Shown here piece after piece: positions 46,801-58,738 of a stretch of 64,000 nt of DNA (position 1 is the first letter of the stretch; each line of letters starts with the position of its first letter). Below the pieces are notes generated by a model. The model saw only the letters and a list, made by a program, of their open reading frames with translations. It did no database searches and was not told where the DNA came from. The position numbers and the translations under genes were made by a program. Source of the stretch: Orobanche coerulescens (Eukaryota; Streptophyta; Magnoliopsida; Lamiales; Orobanchaceae). The stretch lies in assembly GCA_033398695.1 (NCBI GenBank), contig CM065815.1, positions 8,054,501-8,118,500 of the forward strand, written 5' to 3'.

Positions 46801-48474
46801 ATGAGGTGAACAGCTTGATTTTCCATCTGAGCTCAGATAAACCCGGCCAAAGAAAATTTAAATTAACACCTGGCTGGCAGTTGCATTTGTACATATCACA
46901 ACTGCCATGTAGGTAGTACATGTTTCACATGTTCTTGTCTCTACATGGATGTTACTCGACCATCGACATATTAAGTTTATCATATTTTTTTTAATAGGTG
47001 GAGATACATCACTTAACTCTCAGATTTTCACTTGTGCAAATACTAATTCTCCGGAAAATCGGGATGCAGAATGTGTCCCTTTGAAGTATACTGCAACACA
47101 TAGTGGTAATTTTCTTTTTTCTTTCACATAACACAGATTTGGCAGTTGACTCGGATCATATCGAATTTAAATCTAAAATGTTGTCTACAGGTGCTTGTTT
47201 TCAAGCTAATGGTACAGTTCAAAGGAAGCCCGGCCGAGGAGATACAACGTTGTCCGTAAGCTGCTCTGACAAGATTGCTCGCTGGAACGTTGTTGGAGTT
47301 CAAGGTTCACATTTATTTTAATTTTTCTTGGGGTGTGTGTGTTTGCGTGTATGTGTTGTGTGTGTTTTTCTTACAGTGTCAAGTTTGAAGGAGCAAATGT
47401 ATGAGCAACGGCCACTATGAAGGTTCTGTCCAATATTTTTAACAACTAAACGACTTGACTCAGAGTTAGTTCCACTGCTATTCTCTCCGTTCCACTTGAA
47501 GAGTCCACTTTCATGAATGTATAACTTTATTTTTATTTTTTTAGTCATTCAGACAAATGTATCACTCTTCTTAAACCATATATTCTCACTTTTATTTTTT
47601 ATTTTTTTGGTCTATTAAACCACTATTCTTATTTATATAACCAAAAACGTTAACTTGAGGAATATTATATACATTTTGACTAGATATTAATGTTTTATTT
47701 TGAAGGTGTGACTCTTTTATTGGGACACAATCATGTTTTGAGAGTGGACTCTTTAACTAGGACGATGGGTGCATTATTGTTTGTTAGTTCCATGATTCCA
47801 TATGTTAGAAAATCGAGTTGTTGATTGTTATCTATATATGCTGTGCCCACTACTAGAAGAATATACTTTTGAAAATTGAGACAAGTTATGTAATTGAACT
47901 ACATTCTAAATTGTTCTTCACCAGTCTTTTATGTTTCATTTTTTTTTTTCCATATAGGAGCTCTACTTTTTTTTTTCCCATTGTTTTCAATGGAGCCAAA
48001 GACTCCTTATTCTTTGGTTATGGATTATAATGGAATAAAACAAAATGACTCACTAAACTGATTTTCTCATGAAGTACTAGTCATTCCATGCAATTCTCGA
48101 TGCAATTTTCATTTTGGATCATCCGGAAATAGCCTATATGTGTTAAGACAGGGGTAAGGCTGCGTACATCCGATCCCCCCTTACCTCGCTTTTTGCGGGA
48201 GCCGTTGAGGCATTGAGGTAATGTTGTTGATGTTGTTGTTGTTGTATAGGAGCTCTACTTTCCTGCTTCATGGAACCAGTATATATTTCCTCTGTTACTG
48301 TGGGCCAATCACAATTCTGTTCAGCAAATCTTGTGGTCGATCACATTAGAAGATCTTTACATGATCGTATTGTACCGTTGTCCGACAAACTGACAGAACC
48401 CTTTCGAGTGAATAAGGTCGTAATGTAAATTATTCTGCACAGCATAACTTTGATACTTTGATACATATCAATAA

Positions 48475-48537
<63 letters not shown>

Positions 48538-49634
48538 CGACAGCCACTCCTTTGGGTAGCTCCATTGCCACCTAAGGAATTTCAACATTCTGCGACTGCT
48601 CTTGAAACCTTAACTTGCGGGTGGGTTTTTTCAAGCATGATCCGCGATTCCATAAACTTCAATCTTTTTTTTTTATCGTCTTTTTTTTGCTCGTGTTCTC
48701 TGAATTCATATTTTTCTCTCGATTTGCAGGTATTCTATATGCTGGAATACGTATGGTTTGCATGAAGCCGTTCTTGGAATAACGGGTAGAAAGCAGGGAA
48801 CCTCTGCGAAAGGTGCAATGTCTCCATCTACAGAGTCATCTTTATGCAAGTAAGGCCCTAATTTTTGTTGAACTGAATTTATTTTTACTGAATAAAACTG
48901 ATTTTAACTGATTAAAACTGAACTTATTGAAACTGATGTTGATGTGTTGTTGAAACTGATGTTGACTGATAAAAAACTCGTTTTTACTGACTCGCTGTGT
49001 ATTTTATTGTATGAAGTTACTGAATAGAACTGGATTTTACTGATTAAAACTGATTTTTACAAGAAATTAGTACGCTTAGTTGCTTAATGTTAAACAAGGA
49101 CGAGTCCTTTACCAGGTAGGCATAAGAGTCGAGACATGATCGATTCGGATTCTGTATTTCCCGACTCATTGAGTAATTAACATTCCAATGGATCGTTTGT
49201 CGTTCCTCCTTAGGAAGCGCTTGCTGGAGTTATTTATATTGTTCAAGAAAGATTGTTCGTCACAATGCTGCATCGGTGAAATCACATACCATGAACTTAA
49301 GGTATTTCAGATTCTTATACCGGAAACATTCAGGTCGACTCCACCAAATTCTTCAGAAAAAAAATAAATATTACGTTAGTGATTCGATCAGGAAATAATC
49401 GTTTAAATATAATAACCATAAACATTGAACTCAGTATCAGTTTACCATGTTTCTTATCACTCTTTGAAGAAATTGAGGAAAATTACTTATAATAAGTGTA
49501 TATGATCTCTCTATTTGCAGGGATGGGCAGAAGAGTACAGTGCAGCTTCGATGACCTTTAAAGAAAGCCCACATTTTAGGAACTGGCTTTTAAAGCCCCA
49601 TACTTTCGAGTCCTTTTCCTACAAGAAACCTTAA
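43833..49634 (+). CDS. TAD1: tRNA-specific adenosine deaminase (TAD1/ADAT1 family), 10 exons
   Basis: Exons 43833-44034, 44128-44248, 46718-46908, 46998-47105, 47137-47304, 48250-48416, 48544-48620, 48730-48849, 49214-49301 and 49521-49634 join in frame to 451 codons plus stop; all junctions are GT-AG. The family converts A37 of tRNA-Ala(AGC) to inosine. The deaminase zinc site is visible: HAEV (about residue 97-100) with the catalytic Glu, PCG (171-173, split across exons 3/4) and the Cys of SCSDK (about 250), followed by [19 protein letters not shown] and [11 protein letters not shown] are further family-typical blocks. Start: first ATG, followed by [20 protein letters not shown], the usual N-terminal region. 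Length suits plant TAD1. No break is seen, but a retroposon sits at the exon 6 acceptor and intron 2 holds a large foldback. Splice sites are inferred, not supported by transcripts. Confidence 0.92.
44713..45140 (+). repeat. Possible copia LTR fragment in TAD1 intron 2
   Basis: TGTCCCACATTAG start, a TATA-like CTTATAAAAC (about 44932-44941) and a following GGGAGACAAATGCTAC segment recall copia LTRs of other plants. No partner LTR or target duplication found. Confidence 0.3.
45424..46030. repeat. Complex foldback in TAD1 intron 2
   Basis: Three related blocks in alternating orientation. The outer arms 45424-45475 and 45973-46030 (TGTCATTTAAAACT, ATATAGGTATGTTA) are inverted copies. The inner arms 45520-45690 and 45735-45935 (ACAAAGGTAAAC, ACCTCATTT, CAACATAT, GCAGAACCTCC) are inverted copies too, and TTTAGATGGTATGC recurs inverted at about 45472 and 45705. 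The spliced-out RNA could form a long duplex. Includes a (GGGA)n run. Confidence 0.7.
45948..45970 (+). repeat. (GGGA)n microsatellite
   Basis: Six GGGA units following a short (CA)n run. Confidence 0.9.
47970..48244 (+). mobile_element. Retroposon (SINE or truncated LINE) at the TAD1 exon 6 acceptor
   Basis: A 17 bp duplication TATAGGAGCTCTACTTT lies at 47953-47969 and 48245-48261. The 275 bp insert ends with GGTAAGGCTGCGTACATCC, TTGCGGGAGCC and a GTTGTTG-rich tail, typical of plant SINE/RTE 3' ends. The duplication includes the TAG of the acceptor and the first 12 bases of exon 6. Confidence 0.85.
48476..48537 (+). repeat. (TTA)n microsatellite in TAD1 intron 6
   Basis: About 20 ATT/TTA units ending 6 bp before the exon 7 acceptor; it replaces the usual polypyrimidine tract. 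Confidence 0.95.
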
Positions 49635-49915
49635 AGCGGAATCATAGGTGTTTCTCAATTGATATTATTGACTTTAATATGTAACTATTCCTTGTATAGG
49701 TCTATTTAAGTATTCCTAAAGTCTGGAGTTCCATCTCGATGTTAAAAAACGAGATTCCATCTCAAAATTAATTAATAAAGAGAGAAGTATGAGATTAATG
49801 TTTCAACATGTTTCTTCAAGCGTAGACGGATTAATAATGGCTTATAGTATGGATTATTTAACTCGGATATATTTTAAAATCACGTTTTCTAAAACCTCTA
49901 TGGTCAAAAGATGTA

Positions 49916-50184
49916 CTCCCCTCCGTTCCAGTTGAGGCCCAACATTTCGAGTGAACTTGCTGTATTTTAAGAGAATGATTGGATGTGATATATGTGTAAG
50001 TTTTGTAACTATTGACGGTGAGTGTGTTATATATTAAAGATAAAAAGTATTAATGATAAGCATGTGGTGGAGATTAAAAAATAAAAAATGACTGTTTGAC
50101 GTGATTTGAGGTATTTAATGAAATATTATATTTTTAAAGAGGTTTTTTGGATCAAATATTGCATTTTGGGTGGAAGTGAGGGAG
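49916..50184. mobile_element. Stowaway-like MITE
   Basis: CTCCCCTCCGTTCC at the left and an inverted GGAAGTGAGGGAG at the right, with TA at the left flank and TTTA at the right. It lies 280 bp downstream of TAD1; 49635-49915 is the likely 3' UTR and spacer. Confidence 0.6.
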
Positions 50185-50369
50185 TTTATATTTACTTTTT
50201 TATGTCCGATTTATATAAGCCTAAATGTTATGTTATATGTTTACTTTTAGATCAATTAGATTCTCCTTGTTCTCAAATAAATATCTAAAATGTCTAACAA
50301 TTAGATCCCACATTGAATTGATAATTGCTTCTGATTGTTCTTTCATTTTTTATTTTGGGTTAACTCGGG

Positions 50370-50986
50370 CATGCTTGTCAATTAGCCGCCCCAGAACCAT
50401 AAAGTGTCCATAGGTTCCGGGTCCCGTTAAGAGCGAGACCCGGACCATCAAATAAATAAAATAATGGTTCGGATCGGGTAATTACCCACGGGTCTAACAA
50501 AACCCAGAATAATTAGAATTGAAACGCGAACAGTTCTCCTTCACCAATTCAAAGCAACTTTTCACAAACCCAGAAGAAAACCCTACTCGTCGTCGTTCCT
50601 CCGCCCTCTGTTGGCACCGGCGTCCCTCGTCAGCGTCGTCATCCCTCCGCCCTCTGTTGACATCGGCGCGCCGCTGCCCATTGCTCAGGCTGCTCGTGGG
50701 ATTTCAAAGAAGCTCCGATCAAATTGCTTGCCCAACCAGGGCCCAAAATTTTTTTGCAATAAAAAGCCCATTACAAAATAAAAAGAAAAAATAAAAAAAT
50801 AAATAAATTAATTGGCCGGGTCGGTCCAGAACCGAGATGAGCGGGTCGATCCGCGTCTGACAGTTACGGTCCGGGTTTTCTACGGGTCTGGAACCGGAAC
50901 CGAACCCAGAACCTAAACTCTAAAAGTTAATGAGCCGTCAACGGTTTCGATCCGGTCCGGGCATTACCTGCCCATTGACAAGCCTA
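50370..50986. mobile_element. hAT MITE, GGTCCGGG-rich
   Basis: Perfect 8 bp duplication AACTCGGG (50362-50369, 50987-50994). Ends CATGCTTGTCAAT and, reversed, TAGGCTTGTCAAT. Interior has repeated GGTCCGG/CCGGAAC words around a centre of different composition. Confidence 0.82.
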
Positions 50987-51261
50987 AACTCGGGCAGGAA
51001 ATGGTCTTTATCATGTGGGTGTCACCTTTACCATGGTTAGTCAATTAATATATATATATATATATATATTATTGCTTCTTGTTTAAAGCACATCACTCTG
51101 CATACATGATTTCGAGATGAAGCAATGTCAGTCAACCCTATAAACCAGAGCTGATTCACATGTTAATTAAACTCTCACTCAGTCTCACGTTTCCTTTCAC
51201 TTGTGTTGCTTCTCCTTCACTTTAGATTTTTGTGTCACCATTTCACGAGACACGGCTCGTA

Positions 51262-51419
51262 CAGTAAAACCTCGATAAATGAATATAATCGGGATCGAAG
51301 AAAAATATTCATTTATTGAGAGAAAATTTGAACATGTTATAAAAAGTTGGGACCGAAGAAAATTATTCATTTGACGAGGTTATTCATTTATTGAACATTC
51401 ATTTATCGAGGTTTTACTG
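51262..51419. mobile_element. pogo/Emigrant-like MITE
   Basis: 158 bp with perfect 23 bp terminal inverted repeats beginning CAGTAAAACCTCGATAAATG, flanked by TA on both sides. A classic Tc1/mariner-pogo derived plant MITE. Confidence 0.88.
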
Positions 51420-51421
51420 TA

Positions 51422-51810
51422 TATGGTGATTTCTATATATAAATGGTATGAATCAAAGGACAAGGATAATTATGTCCTAAGTGATAATTATAATTATGCT
51501 CGATAAATTATCACCATTTAAAATACAATGACTTATTTATTTATCATCTATTTTAAATGTAAAAAATATTTCAAATTAATCGCATTTTAAGATCTAAAAC
51601 TTAAGATGCACATTGCTACCTAGAAATGTAAAAAAATAAAATAGGATTTTGTTTTATGGAAAAAAGACGTCGGAACATCTTAAAGCAGTATATTTATATA
51701 ATAAAGAGCAACATAATATGTCTGAGTAAGCAGTATACTCGACGTATGGGAAAAATTCAATATCTATTTTAGAAAAATTGCGCCTGAGCATCTTAAAGCA
51801 TTATATTGGT
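51422..51810. other. A/T-rich stretch, no gene seen
   Basis: Short open frames only; nothing recognised. Confidence 0.5.
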
Positions 51811-52319
51811 ACGAGGCATTATTCAACCCGTGCGATGCATGATTTTTGGTTGAATATCTACGTGTTTTATACGTAATGTTGGGGAAGACGGTTGAATGAG
51901 CAGATTACAGAATTTAAATGCCTTTTAGAGAAGTTTATATGTTTTTTTATTGTTATTGTCCTTTTATTTTAGTCTTGTAATTAGTTATATGAAATGAGGC
52001 TTTACTAACCCGTATGTTGCTCCGGGGTTGTTTTTGGTTTATTCAACCCGTGCGATGCACCGATTGTATTTAAGATTTCATAACTAAAATTTAACCATCG
52101 TGTAATTTATACTATCATTTAAAAGTTCATTTTAATCACCTTGTGTATTAGAAGGTGCATTAGCATTGTGATGTTTATCATAACTTTTGTGTTTAGATTA
52201 GTTTATTTACATTAAAAGTTACAATTAAAATAGTCTCTTCATATATTTATAATTAAAAGTTATAATTAAATCCCCCTTCCACATTAAATTAAGGGGGATA
52301 AGTATTATATAGTATAGAT
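51811..52319 (-). mobile_element. Non-autonomous Helitron-like element, copy 2
   Basis: 509 bp sister of 15724-16231 with the same edges (GAGGCATTAT at the left, AGTATAGAT at the right). The internal second terminus-like word (CAACCCGTGCGATGCACCGA) at about 52041 is better preserved than in copy 1. Confidence 0.5.
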
Positions 52320-52615
52320 AACAAAAATAATATAATATATCTATATAAATAGTACATTGAACATATAAAAGCATATATAAAAAAACCCAACATTTGTTTT
52401 AGAAAAAAAAAATTAGGCCTAAACATTTAGAGTTTTATATAGATATTCCCTCCCTCCGTCCAAAGTTTTATATTTTTATTAAAAAGTAGTCCATTTAGTA
52501 AATTTACATATATTATTTTTTACAATCAAATAAAAAAAAAATCACATTTTTACTTTTTAATCTTCACCACACATTCATTATCAATACTTTTTACTTTTCA
52601 ATCTCCACCACACAT

Positions 52616-53027
52616 TAGGGGTGGCATTTCGGAACCAAAAATCCAAAACCGAACCGAAAAAAACCGAAAAAATAACCAAAAAACCGAAACCGAAGAAGAC
52701 CGAACCGAAAAACAAAAAAACAGAACCGAACCGAACTAATTTGGTTCGGTTCTCGGTTCGGGGTAGAGCGGAACCGAACCGGACCGAAATGGACCGAAGT
52801 CAAATTTCAACATACTAAAATGACCTTGTTTTTGTAATTTTGGTGTGTTTCAAATTTTAGTATAATTCGTTTTCCTTTTGTAAAACCCTCATGTGTCCAA
52901 GAAGGACCGATAATATGCTCATGAATTTGTGATTCAATTAATTTAGGTTGAGAGAATGAAATTTCATGATTTATTGTTATATATTTTGAGATCTTTGGAA
53001 ATTCTTTATGCAACTCTAGCTTTTATC

Positions 53028-53065
<38 letters not shown>

Positions 53066-53297
53066 CTTGTTGGCATTGTTGTTATATATAACTTATTCTA
53101 TCGTATATAATATTTGAATTTATATTGTGAAGAACCGAAAAAACATCAAACCAAATCGAAACCGAACCGAATATTTATAAAACCGAACTTAACCGAACCG
53201 AACTTCAAAAAGAACCGAACCAAACCGAAACCGAATATTTGGTTCGACTCTCGGTTTCGGTCAAAAACCGAACCGAATAGAACCGAGTCCACCCCTA
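52616..53297. mobile_element. hAT MITE, ACCGAA-rich
   Basis: Ends TAGGGGTGGCATTTCGG and, reversed, TAGGGGTGGACTCGG; perfect 8 bp duplication CCACACAT (52608-52615, 53298-53305). Interior ends consist of AACCGAA/TTCGGTT words; an (AT)n run lies at 53033-53063. Confidence 0.9.
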
Positions 53298-53305
53298 CCA
53301 CACAT

Positions 53306-53791
53306 GTACCATCATTACTTATACCAATCATTACATAAAATACATCAACTATATATGTCCTCCGTCAATCTTTGGCTCGGAAAGATGGAGTAGTAATACA
53401 ATATGTTTATATAAAAAGTCTACTCAACATAATGCGAGACGTAAAAAGAAAATGGTATTTGGACACACACAAGAGTAGCTTACTCAATATATAGATGCAC
53501 TGCTATTGTGTGTTTAATATAATGTTCATTTAAATGTATTGCACTGCTATTATATATTCATCATACTACTATTTTAAACTTACTGCGGCCCTATTATTTG
53601 TTTTTTAAATATGCTTTCAAACTATTTTTAAATTATTCTTAATGTAACTATTTTGTATACCATTATATATAAAGTATAATAACACTGAAAAATAATAACA
53701 AGTTTAACAAAACTAATTAATAAAAGAAAAAAAATCATACTATTTTGTATATTCAGTTTTGTACTAAAAATAAGAAATGAACTAGCCAAAG
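53306..53791. other. A/T-rich intergenic stretch
   Basis: No gene or repeat boundary recognised. Confidence 0.5.
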
Positions 53792-53989
53792 CAGTGGCGA
53801 AGCTAGAAAATTTTCAGTGGGGGGTCGGATTTTTTTTTTTTTCCTAACGCTATTTTTTGGGTAATAACAAAATTTTGGGGGGTCGAAACCGAATATACCG
53901 AAATTTTTCTACACGAAAACTATATACCCCCTACATCGCAAAAAAAAATTCGACGGGTCGTGCCCCGTCCCTATGTAGCTGTGCCCCTG
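53792..53989. mobile_element. Short hAT MITE
   Basis: CAGTGGCGAAGCTA at the left and reversed CAGGGGCACAGCTA at the right; flanks AGCCAAAG and TGCCAAAC match 6 of 8. GGGGTCGGA and CGACGGGTC blocks inside. Confidence 0.6.
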
Positions 53990-54198
53990 TGCCAAACTAT
54001 TTGCACTAAAAAAAAATCAATTCTATTAATTTTTCTTAAAAATATTTTTATATTTTAAATAAAAAATAATTTATGATCAATAAAAAAAAAGAGTTATTAA
54101 TTTGTATTACTAGTCTTTTTAATATAAGTCCGACCACAGGTCTCTATTCTTCTCATTCTTCTTCTTCCTTCCCTTCCATTCTGAACACAAACATCACT

Positions 54199-54233
54199 CC
54201 CCCCCCCCCCCCCACCCCATCTCAAGTCTCAAC

Positions 54234-54321
<88 letters not shown>

Positions 54322-54362
54322 ATTTTGGTGAAAATTTCTCAAAAAAAAAAAAAAAAAAAAAA
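54199..54362 (+). repeat. Run of microsatellites before GT90 gene 1
   Basis: Poly-C (54199-54213), (CT)n (54240-54293), (CA)n (54294-54319) and poly-A (54341-54362) follow each other and end 2 bp before the start codon, so they likely form part of the 5' UTR or core promoter. They cause spurious open frames. Confidence 0.92.
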
Positions 54363-54364
54363 GC

Positions 54365-55265
54365 ATGAAAGGGTTATATGCAGAAGAGAAGTTGATGAAA
54401 ATATTTTGGCTGAGGCCGGCTTTTAAGAGCCGAGGATGGAAGTGGTGGAGATCATTAATCAAGATCAATAATGGATCATCTGCAGCAGTGTTGTTTCTCC
54501 TCTTAATTACACTGCTCGTTTTTGTAAGTGTGTTTCTTTAGAACGTAGGAGTTGTGGTAATAACACACAATCGGAGGTGTAAATCAATCCAAACGAATCA
54601 ATCATACGATCTGTTTAAATTTATTTGAAGTTTAATTTGTCGAGGTTTGCGTGCTATATTTGAGCTAATCGATCCGAGCTCGAACGAGTTTTAGTCGAGC
54701 CGAACATGAATCGAGCTCGAATAGTTTGATTGTTTTATAAGAATTTTACAGATTTTTTTTTTTTAAATTGAGCCCAGTTCATTATGTTACTGAACGAGCT
54801 CGAATCGAGCCAAACATGAATCGAGCTCGAATAGTTTGATTGTTTTATACGAATTTTTTATAGTTTTGTTTTTTGAAATCGAGCCGAGTTCGAGCAAAAC
54901 TTTATTGTTTATTAAACAAAATTGTGTATAAAGTTTGGTTCATTATGTTACTGAACGAGCTCAGACGAATTTGTTATCGAGTTCGAAACGGATATCGAGT
55001 GGTTCGGTTTGATTTTCAACCTTCATTTAGCTGTGACGGTGAGACTGATTATAAATTTTATGTTTTTAGTGTTTTTTTTTTTTGAATTTTCAGGGATTTT
55101 TCCCCTCCAGTTTCAAATTATTTAATTTGTTTCCTATGATTTTTTTAGGATATTTATATTTTTGGAACTTTTTTCTTTTTTTTCTTTTTTCAATTTTATG
55201 GTTCATTTTTATTTTTTATTTTTTATATTTTTTTGTATTTCTTTTTTCTTGGGTTTTCTATTTTC

Positions 55266-55297
<32 letters not shown>

Positions 55298-58200
55298 TTT
55301 TGAAAACCTAATTTTAACCAACTTTTTTCCTTTATTTCGTTCTTGTATTTATTTTTCAGGGTAAATACATAGGGTACTACTCTTCCGAAAAAGCCCCCCA
55401 AGTTTACACCCAAAAGACCAAAAGTACCCTTGAATTCCACCTGGACTGCACCGCATGGAATCACACCAATTCCTGCCCCAAAAGCTACCCGAAATCATCA
55501 CTTAATCCTTCTGCAAACCCTTCGCCGGAATCATCCTGCCCGGAGTATTTTCGATGGATTCACGAAGACTTGAAGCACTGGAAACAAACCGGAATAACGG
55601 AAGAGATGGTGGAGAAAGCGCGAGCCACGGCGCATTTCAGGCTCACGATTGTAGACGGGAAGGTCTACGTGGAGAAGTTCCGGAAGTCGATTCAGACACG
55701 CGCATTGTTCACGATGTGGGGGATTGTGCAGATGATGAGGTGGCACCCTGGGAAATTGCCTGATCTGGAGCTGATGTTTGACTGTGATGACAGGCCTGTC
55801 GTACAAGCGAAGCATTTCCGGCAGCCCGGCTCCAAGCCGCCGCCGCTGTTCCGGTACTGCTCGGATTGGCGGAGCTTGGATATCGTTTTTCCGGATTGGT
55901 CCTTTTGGGGCTGGTAATATTTTTTACCATTTTTTTCAAGTTTTATTAATTTTTCGGTTTATTCAGTTTTTTAAAATTGCCGATCCGGGCCCGAAAAATA
56001 TGAAAATTGCCCATTTGGGTCTAAAAGATTTTCCCATCTATTAATTTGGGTCTGATATATAAGAAACTGAGTTGGGCATCTCAAATATCGAACTATCATC
56101 TACAAGATCACATCTTTTAATAATGTTTGGCATATTGTAGTTTATAGTTTTATTTTTAATATATAATTATTTTCTTATTTTATTCTCATTTTCTTTTCAT
56201 ATTTTTGCATTTATGTGAAATTTGTTAGGATTGTGATTTTATAATTATTTGTAAATGATTATGAACTTGAAGATGCCGAACTTGGTCTTAAAATATGTGA
56301 ATCTTTATTAGTTGATAGTTTCAATCTTTTTTCCTTCATATACTCTCTCGGGTTTTTAACAAGTACGTTTTGACGATTTAATTTTAGTTACAAATAAGTG
56401 TCGTTTAATTCGCAAGTTAAATTTTAGACTCTATTTCCAAATTTTACCCTCTGTAGCATTAATTAGTAGTAGTTGCTTTACGTAAACCAACCATCAACAA
56501 TGAAATGCACTTTAATCCGATAGTGTCAATTAATTATCTAAAATGGTTAATATTATAAATTAATGTAATAAGCAAAGTGCCAAATTTTACATCGAATGGC
56601 ATACGAAGGAAAAATGAGATGAAGAGTTCAAAACCGCCAACTTTACGTAAACATTACTACTTTTTCGTTTTCCTCATATTTTCATGGAAAATTTTACCCC
56701 GCACCTCAAGACCACCTAGCAAAATGCTTCACTTGCTACATTGAGAGTGATATACGCTTGTACGGACTCTCAATCGGCACAAGTGTATATCACTCTCTCG
56801 TATGTGACAAGGTGAGCATGTTGCTAGGTAATTTGAGGCGCGGAGTATAATTACTGTCTGCCCAAAAATAAAACGTCGTTTATACAGAACCAGAGGAAGT
56901 AGTTCACTTTTGGAATTGACAGAAAAATTCTTGTGTCTCGAAAAATAGTTAGTCTATCTTTCGAGCCGTGAATTGAAAAAAAATATCTCAATTATTTATT
57001 TTAGTCGTTTTTTGGTTTTTGAACAGTTTCGTGGGCAAATGACTTTTCGGCCCCTCTACTTTGCAAGTTATCGAACAGCCCCCTGTACAACAAATCATAC
57101 ATTGTTTTTTTTTGGAGTACAAATCATACGTTTTTAGTCCCTCTATTATTGCTTCGTTTATCAAATCAGTCATCCGTCCAACTTCCGTCTATCTTAAAAA
57201 CGGTCGAAGGGCTGATTTAATAAACGACACAATAATAGAGGGACTAAAAAAGCATGGTTTGTAGTACATGAGTCAATATGATAACTTTGCAAAGTAGATG
57301 AGAAAAAGGTCGTTTTCCCTTAATGGAATGATTATTTTGTCCTCGCTCAAAAAAATTGTCTCCATTTAAAATATAACAACTTATTTTTTGCCATGTTTTT
57401 ATAAAAAAATTATCAAATTTATCATCTTTTCATGATCTACAATTTAAGACTTAATATTAATTTAAGAAAAAAAATACGCTCGGTCATTGGAACTAGTATA
57501 ATTGTACAACACCAGTAGTGTAATATGTCTATATACTATATAAGCATTATCCTCAAGACTCGTTTGTTTTATTTGATGGAATACAGAATGCTACAAAGTA
57601 TCTGGATCTAGTATCTACTATTACAAATCAATGTATATTGCTTTGTAATATGACACTGGCTTCAATATTTTAATATTGTATACAATGATATATTGGGATT
57701 AAGGTGCCGATGATGATGATGATGATACAATGATATATTGGCTGTTTTAGCCCTTGATATTTTTTATAGTTTAAAAAAATATTACCAATGCCCTACAAAA
57801 CTAAAATCATCTATTCCACTATACTGTTTTCTATATTGGGGCATGGTAATAAATTTCGAGTGCGAGAGGTTCGGGGTTTATTCAAAAATAGAACATACAA
57901 ATCGAAAATATAATACTCGATCAACTAAATCTTGTGATTTATCTGGGAAAATATCGAGTTGAATATATTAAATACTACTTTTAAAATCCTAGATTATATT
58001 TAAATGTTATTTGATACTATATCGTTGTCTTTAGTTAAGAAAACTTTCATTGCCCCCCTCTACTTTATAAAGTTATCAAATTGTCCCATGTACTACGAAT
58101 CATACGTTTTTAATCCATTTACTATTGTGCCGTTTATCAAATCAGCCCTCCAACTGTTTTTACCATGGATGGAAGTTGCAGAGGGCTAATTTGATAAACG

Positions 58201-58697
58201 GCGCGATAGTAGGTGGACTAAGAAAATATGACTTCAGGGGGCTGTTTTGATAACTTTGCAGAGGCCAAAAATGTTGGTTTCCTAGTTTTCTTTAGGAAAA
58301 ATTTCAGTTAAGAAGCGTAAATCAAGGATGCGATTCAACATGTGTGCGAAAACCACATTTTCAAAGCCAACCTATATATAGTCACGGTTGAACAGGTAGA
58401 GGTGTCGGATTCGGTTGGGTAGGTTCGGGTTTAAATTTCTGCTGATAGAATGAGTACTGTACTATTGAATCATTTTGTTCTTTATGTTCAGGGCAGAGAC
58501 GAATATAAAGCCATGGAGAAGTGTGCTGAAGGACATTAAAGAAGGGAATGCGAGGACAAAATGGGAGGATAGAGTGCCCTATGCCTACTGGAAGGGCAAC
58601 CCACATGTTTCCCCTTGGAGGGCTGACCTTATGAAGTGCAATGTCACTGCTCAAAGTGACTGGAACACCCGACTTTATGTTCAAGTCAGACCATACT

Positions 58698-58738
<41 letters not shown>

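Noticed and set aside
48341..48571. Open frame with a poly-Asn run
   Set aside because: Reverse-strand reading of the (TTA)n microsatellite in TAD1 intron 6.
54073..54468. Open frames of 79-117 codons before GT90-1
   Set aside because: Caused by poly-C, (CT)n, (CA)n and poly-A runs; the real start is the ATG at 54365 in a different context.
55216..55300. Hydrophobic Phe-rich open frame
   Set aside because: T-rich tract before the exon 2 acceptor of GT90-1; a splicing signal, not a protein.
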